This document shows positions 60,500-64,000 of a DNA stretch of 64,000 nt, in pieces. The DNA lies in NCBI GenBank assembly GCA_027533385.1, contig JAPZUE010000009.1, positions 110,486-174,485 of the forward strand, read 5' to 3'. The position numbers and the translations under genes are program-made. Numbering within the stretch: position 1 is the stretch's first letter; the number at the start of each line of letters is the position of its first letter. The notes below the pieces were generated by a model that searched no databases, had not been told where the DNA came from, and saw only the letters and a list, made by a program, of their open reading frames with translations. Source of the stretch: Rhizobium sp. (GTDB lineage Bacteria > Pseudomonadota > Alphaproteobacteria > Rhizobiales > Rhizobiaceae).

Positions 60500-61675
60500 A
60501 TGCAGCCAGTTCCTGATTACGGCTTGAGCGTCGTCGAGCAGTTGCGCGCGATGACGGAGGCGGGGACGCTTCAGGCAGACCGTTATCAGCTCGGTGTCGC
60601 CGAAAAACTCGACCGCATCCTGACCGAATTGAAGGCGCGTCGACCAGCCGCCAAGAAGAGTGCGCTCGGCTGGATGTTTGCCCGGGCGCGCAAGCCCGAT
60701 ACTGCGATCAAGGGGCTCTATGTCCATGGCAGTGTCGGCCGCGGCAAGACCATGCTTATGGACCTGTTCTTCAAGCTGGCCCCCATCGAAAAGAAGCGTC
60801 GCGCACATTTCCACGAGTTCATGGCGGATGTGCATGCCCGCATTCACGCCCACCGACAAAAGCTGAAGGCTGGTGAGACCAAGCAGGCCGATCCCGTGCC
60901 GCCCGTGGCTGCGGCGCTTCGTGAAGAGGCGCAACTTCTCTGCTTTGACGAGTTCACGGTCACCGATATCGCCGATGCCATGATCCTCGCGCGGCTGTTC
61001 ACGGAGCTTTTCGCCCGTGGCTGTATCCTGGTCGCAACGTCCAATGTGGAGCCTGACAACCTCTATCGCGACGGCCTCAATCGTGGGCTCTTCCTTCCCT
61101 TCATCGATCTCCTGAAGACAAATGTCCAGGTTTCAACACTGGACTCGCCGACCGATTACCGGCTGGAGAAGATGGAAAGCCTGCCGGTCTATATCGCGCC
61201 GCTCGACGATGCCCCGAAGATGATGGACATCGCCTGGAAGCGGGTGACGGAGGGGGTGCCCGAGACGCCGGTATCCATCCAGATGAAGGGCCGGACAATC
61301 GAGATCCCTCAGGCGGCTGGCCGTGCCGCGCGCTTCAGTTTCCAGGATCTCTGCGAGCGCCCGCTCGGCGCTTCCGATTATCTGGCCATCGCCAAACGCT
61401 TCGATGTCGTGTTTGTCGAGAACATTCCGCATCTGGGGCCGGAGAAGCGCAATGAGACGAAGCGCTTCATCATTCTGATCGATGCGCTTTACGATGCCAG
61501 CGTCCGGCTGTTCGCGTCTGCTGTCGCCATGCCCGAGGCTCTGCTCACGGAGAAAAAGGGCACCGAGGGCTTCGAATTCGATCGAACAGTGTCCCGTTTG
61601 TTCGAGATGCGCAGTGCAGATTATCTCGAGCTGCATCAGGCAAAACGACAGAATCGTGACGGATCGGTGACATAA
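60500..61675 (+). CDS. zapE: Cell-division ATPase ZapE (AFG1 family)
   Basis: A 391-residue AFG1-type ATPase. Walker A GSVGRGKTMLMDLFF near residue 82, Walker B LLCFDEFTVTDIADAMIL, and a sensor-type ATSNVEPDNLYRDGLNR. In E. coli ZapE acts on the Z-ring late in division; in mitochondria AFG1 relates to respiratory-chain turnover. Here it lies between Omp19 and mdh, the common alphaproteobacterial order. Confidence 0.95.
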   Translation: MQPVPDYGLSVVEQLRAMTEAGTLQADRYQLGVAEKLDRILTELKARRPAAKKSALGWMFARARKPDTAIKGLYVHGSVGRGKTMLMDLFFKLAPIEKKRRAHFHEFMADVHARIHAHRQKLKAGETKQADPVPPVAAALREEAQLLCFDEFTVTDIADAMILARLFTELFARGCILVATSNVEPDNLYRDGLNRGLFLPFIDLLKTNVQVSTLDSPTDYRLEKMESLPVYIAPLDDAPKMMDIAWKRVTEGVPETPVSIQMKGRTIEIPQAAGRAARFSFQDLCERPLGASDYLAIAKRFDVVFVENIPHLGPEKRNETKRFIILIDALYDASVRLFASAVAMPEALLTEKKGTEGFEFDRTVSRLFEMRSADYLELHQAKRQNRDGSVT

Positions 61676-61793
61676 TATTTGACGTTTACGTAAGAATTTT
61701 ATGTTCTAACCGATTGAATTTGATACACAGAAAATTATCGTTTGCGATTTAAACCCTTTGGAGCTATGCGGTTTGTCCTCAAGGGCAGGCTAA

Positions 61794-62798
<1,005 letters not shown>

Positions 62799-62843
62799 TT
62801 GCCATAGCCCTCCCATCGGGCGGCCCAGAACAGGGACACGACA

Positions 62844-64000
<1,157 letters not shown>

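Overview
The window looks like ordinary chromosome of a member of the Rhizobiaceae (Rhizobium/Agrobacterium/Ciceribacter-like Alphaproteobacteria). The support is the gene content and order: phaR facing phaA-phaB; a SUV3-like helicase followed by an S4 protein, fdxA and carD; hemC-hemD-mic60-hemY facing tsaD-gpsA; sdhCDAB, an Omp19-type lipoprotein, zapE, mdh and sucC. Coding sequence is GC-rich, Shine-Dalgarno sites are clear, and two perfect CtrA boxes and a GANTC cluster fit an alphaproteobacterial cell-cycle network. I see no tRNA, rRNA, CRISPR array or prophage.

Layout. 0-11 kb: a possible partial gene at the edge, a TetR regulator facing an M20 amidohydrolase, two transporters, ispG, an OmpA-like lipoprotein, a LysE exporter, hisC-ispA, mtgA, a GST and rpmF. 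11.5-13.07 kb: a complete IS1182-family element inserted in the rpmF terminator, which has been duplicated on both sides. 13-16.5 kb: a membrane protein and the polyhydroxybutyrate genes phaR/phaA/phaB. 16.5-18.2 kb: a low-density patch with a glycine-zipper lipoprotein, a 50-residue DUF3309 protein and a decayed alpha/beta-hydrolase, bracketed by 21-bp near-identical direct repeats. 18.2-24 kb: helicase, S4 protein, ferredoxin, CarD regulator and a Bax-inhibitor-1 protein with a candidate ybhL leader RNA. 24-34.8 kb: YbbAP-type ABC transporter and TesA esterase, ThpR, LMW-PTP, pterin dehydratase, IalB-like protein, rlmN, a second LysE exporter, an uncharacterised protein behind a promoter/operator, and an SDR. 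35-47 kb: argG, Bcr/CflA exporter, M3 peptidase, typA, GNAT, ppa, DUF167-YggT, MFS, and a GATase/TerB pair. 47-55.7 kb: the heme/Mic60 operon facing tsaD-gpsA-yciI-EVE-methyltransferase. 56-64 kb: succinate dehydrogenase, Omp19 homologue, zapE, and mdh-sucC, the last cut by the window edge.

Most of this is core metabolism and envelope biology. TCA-cycle genes (sdh, mdh, sucC), heme synthesis and a Mic60-type membrane organiser, storage polymer synthesis, and isoprenoid and histidine genes are all present and intact. The less ordinary signals are: the IS that carries a ribosome-site-sequestering hairpin and has captured a duplicated terminator; the unknown CHQ-motif protein at 33.05-33.85 kb with an operator over its start point; the GANTC and CtrA sites; and the 16.85-18.03 kb patch. 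I found no clear large undescribed multi-gene system.
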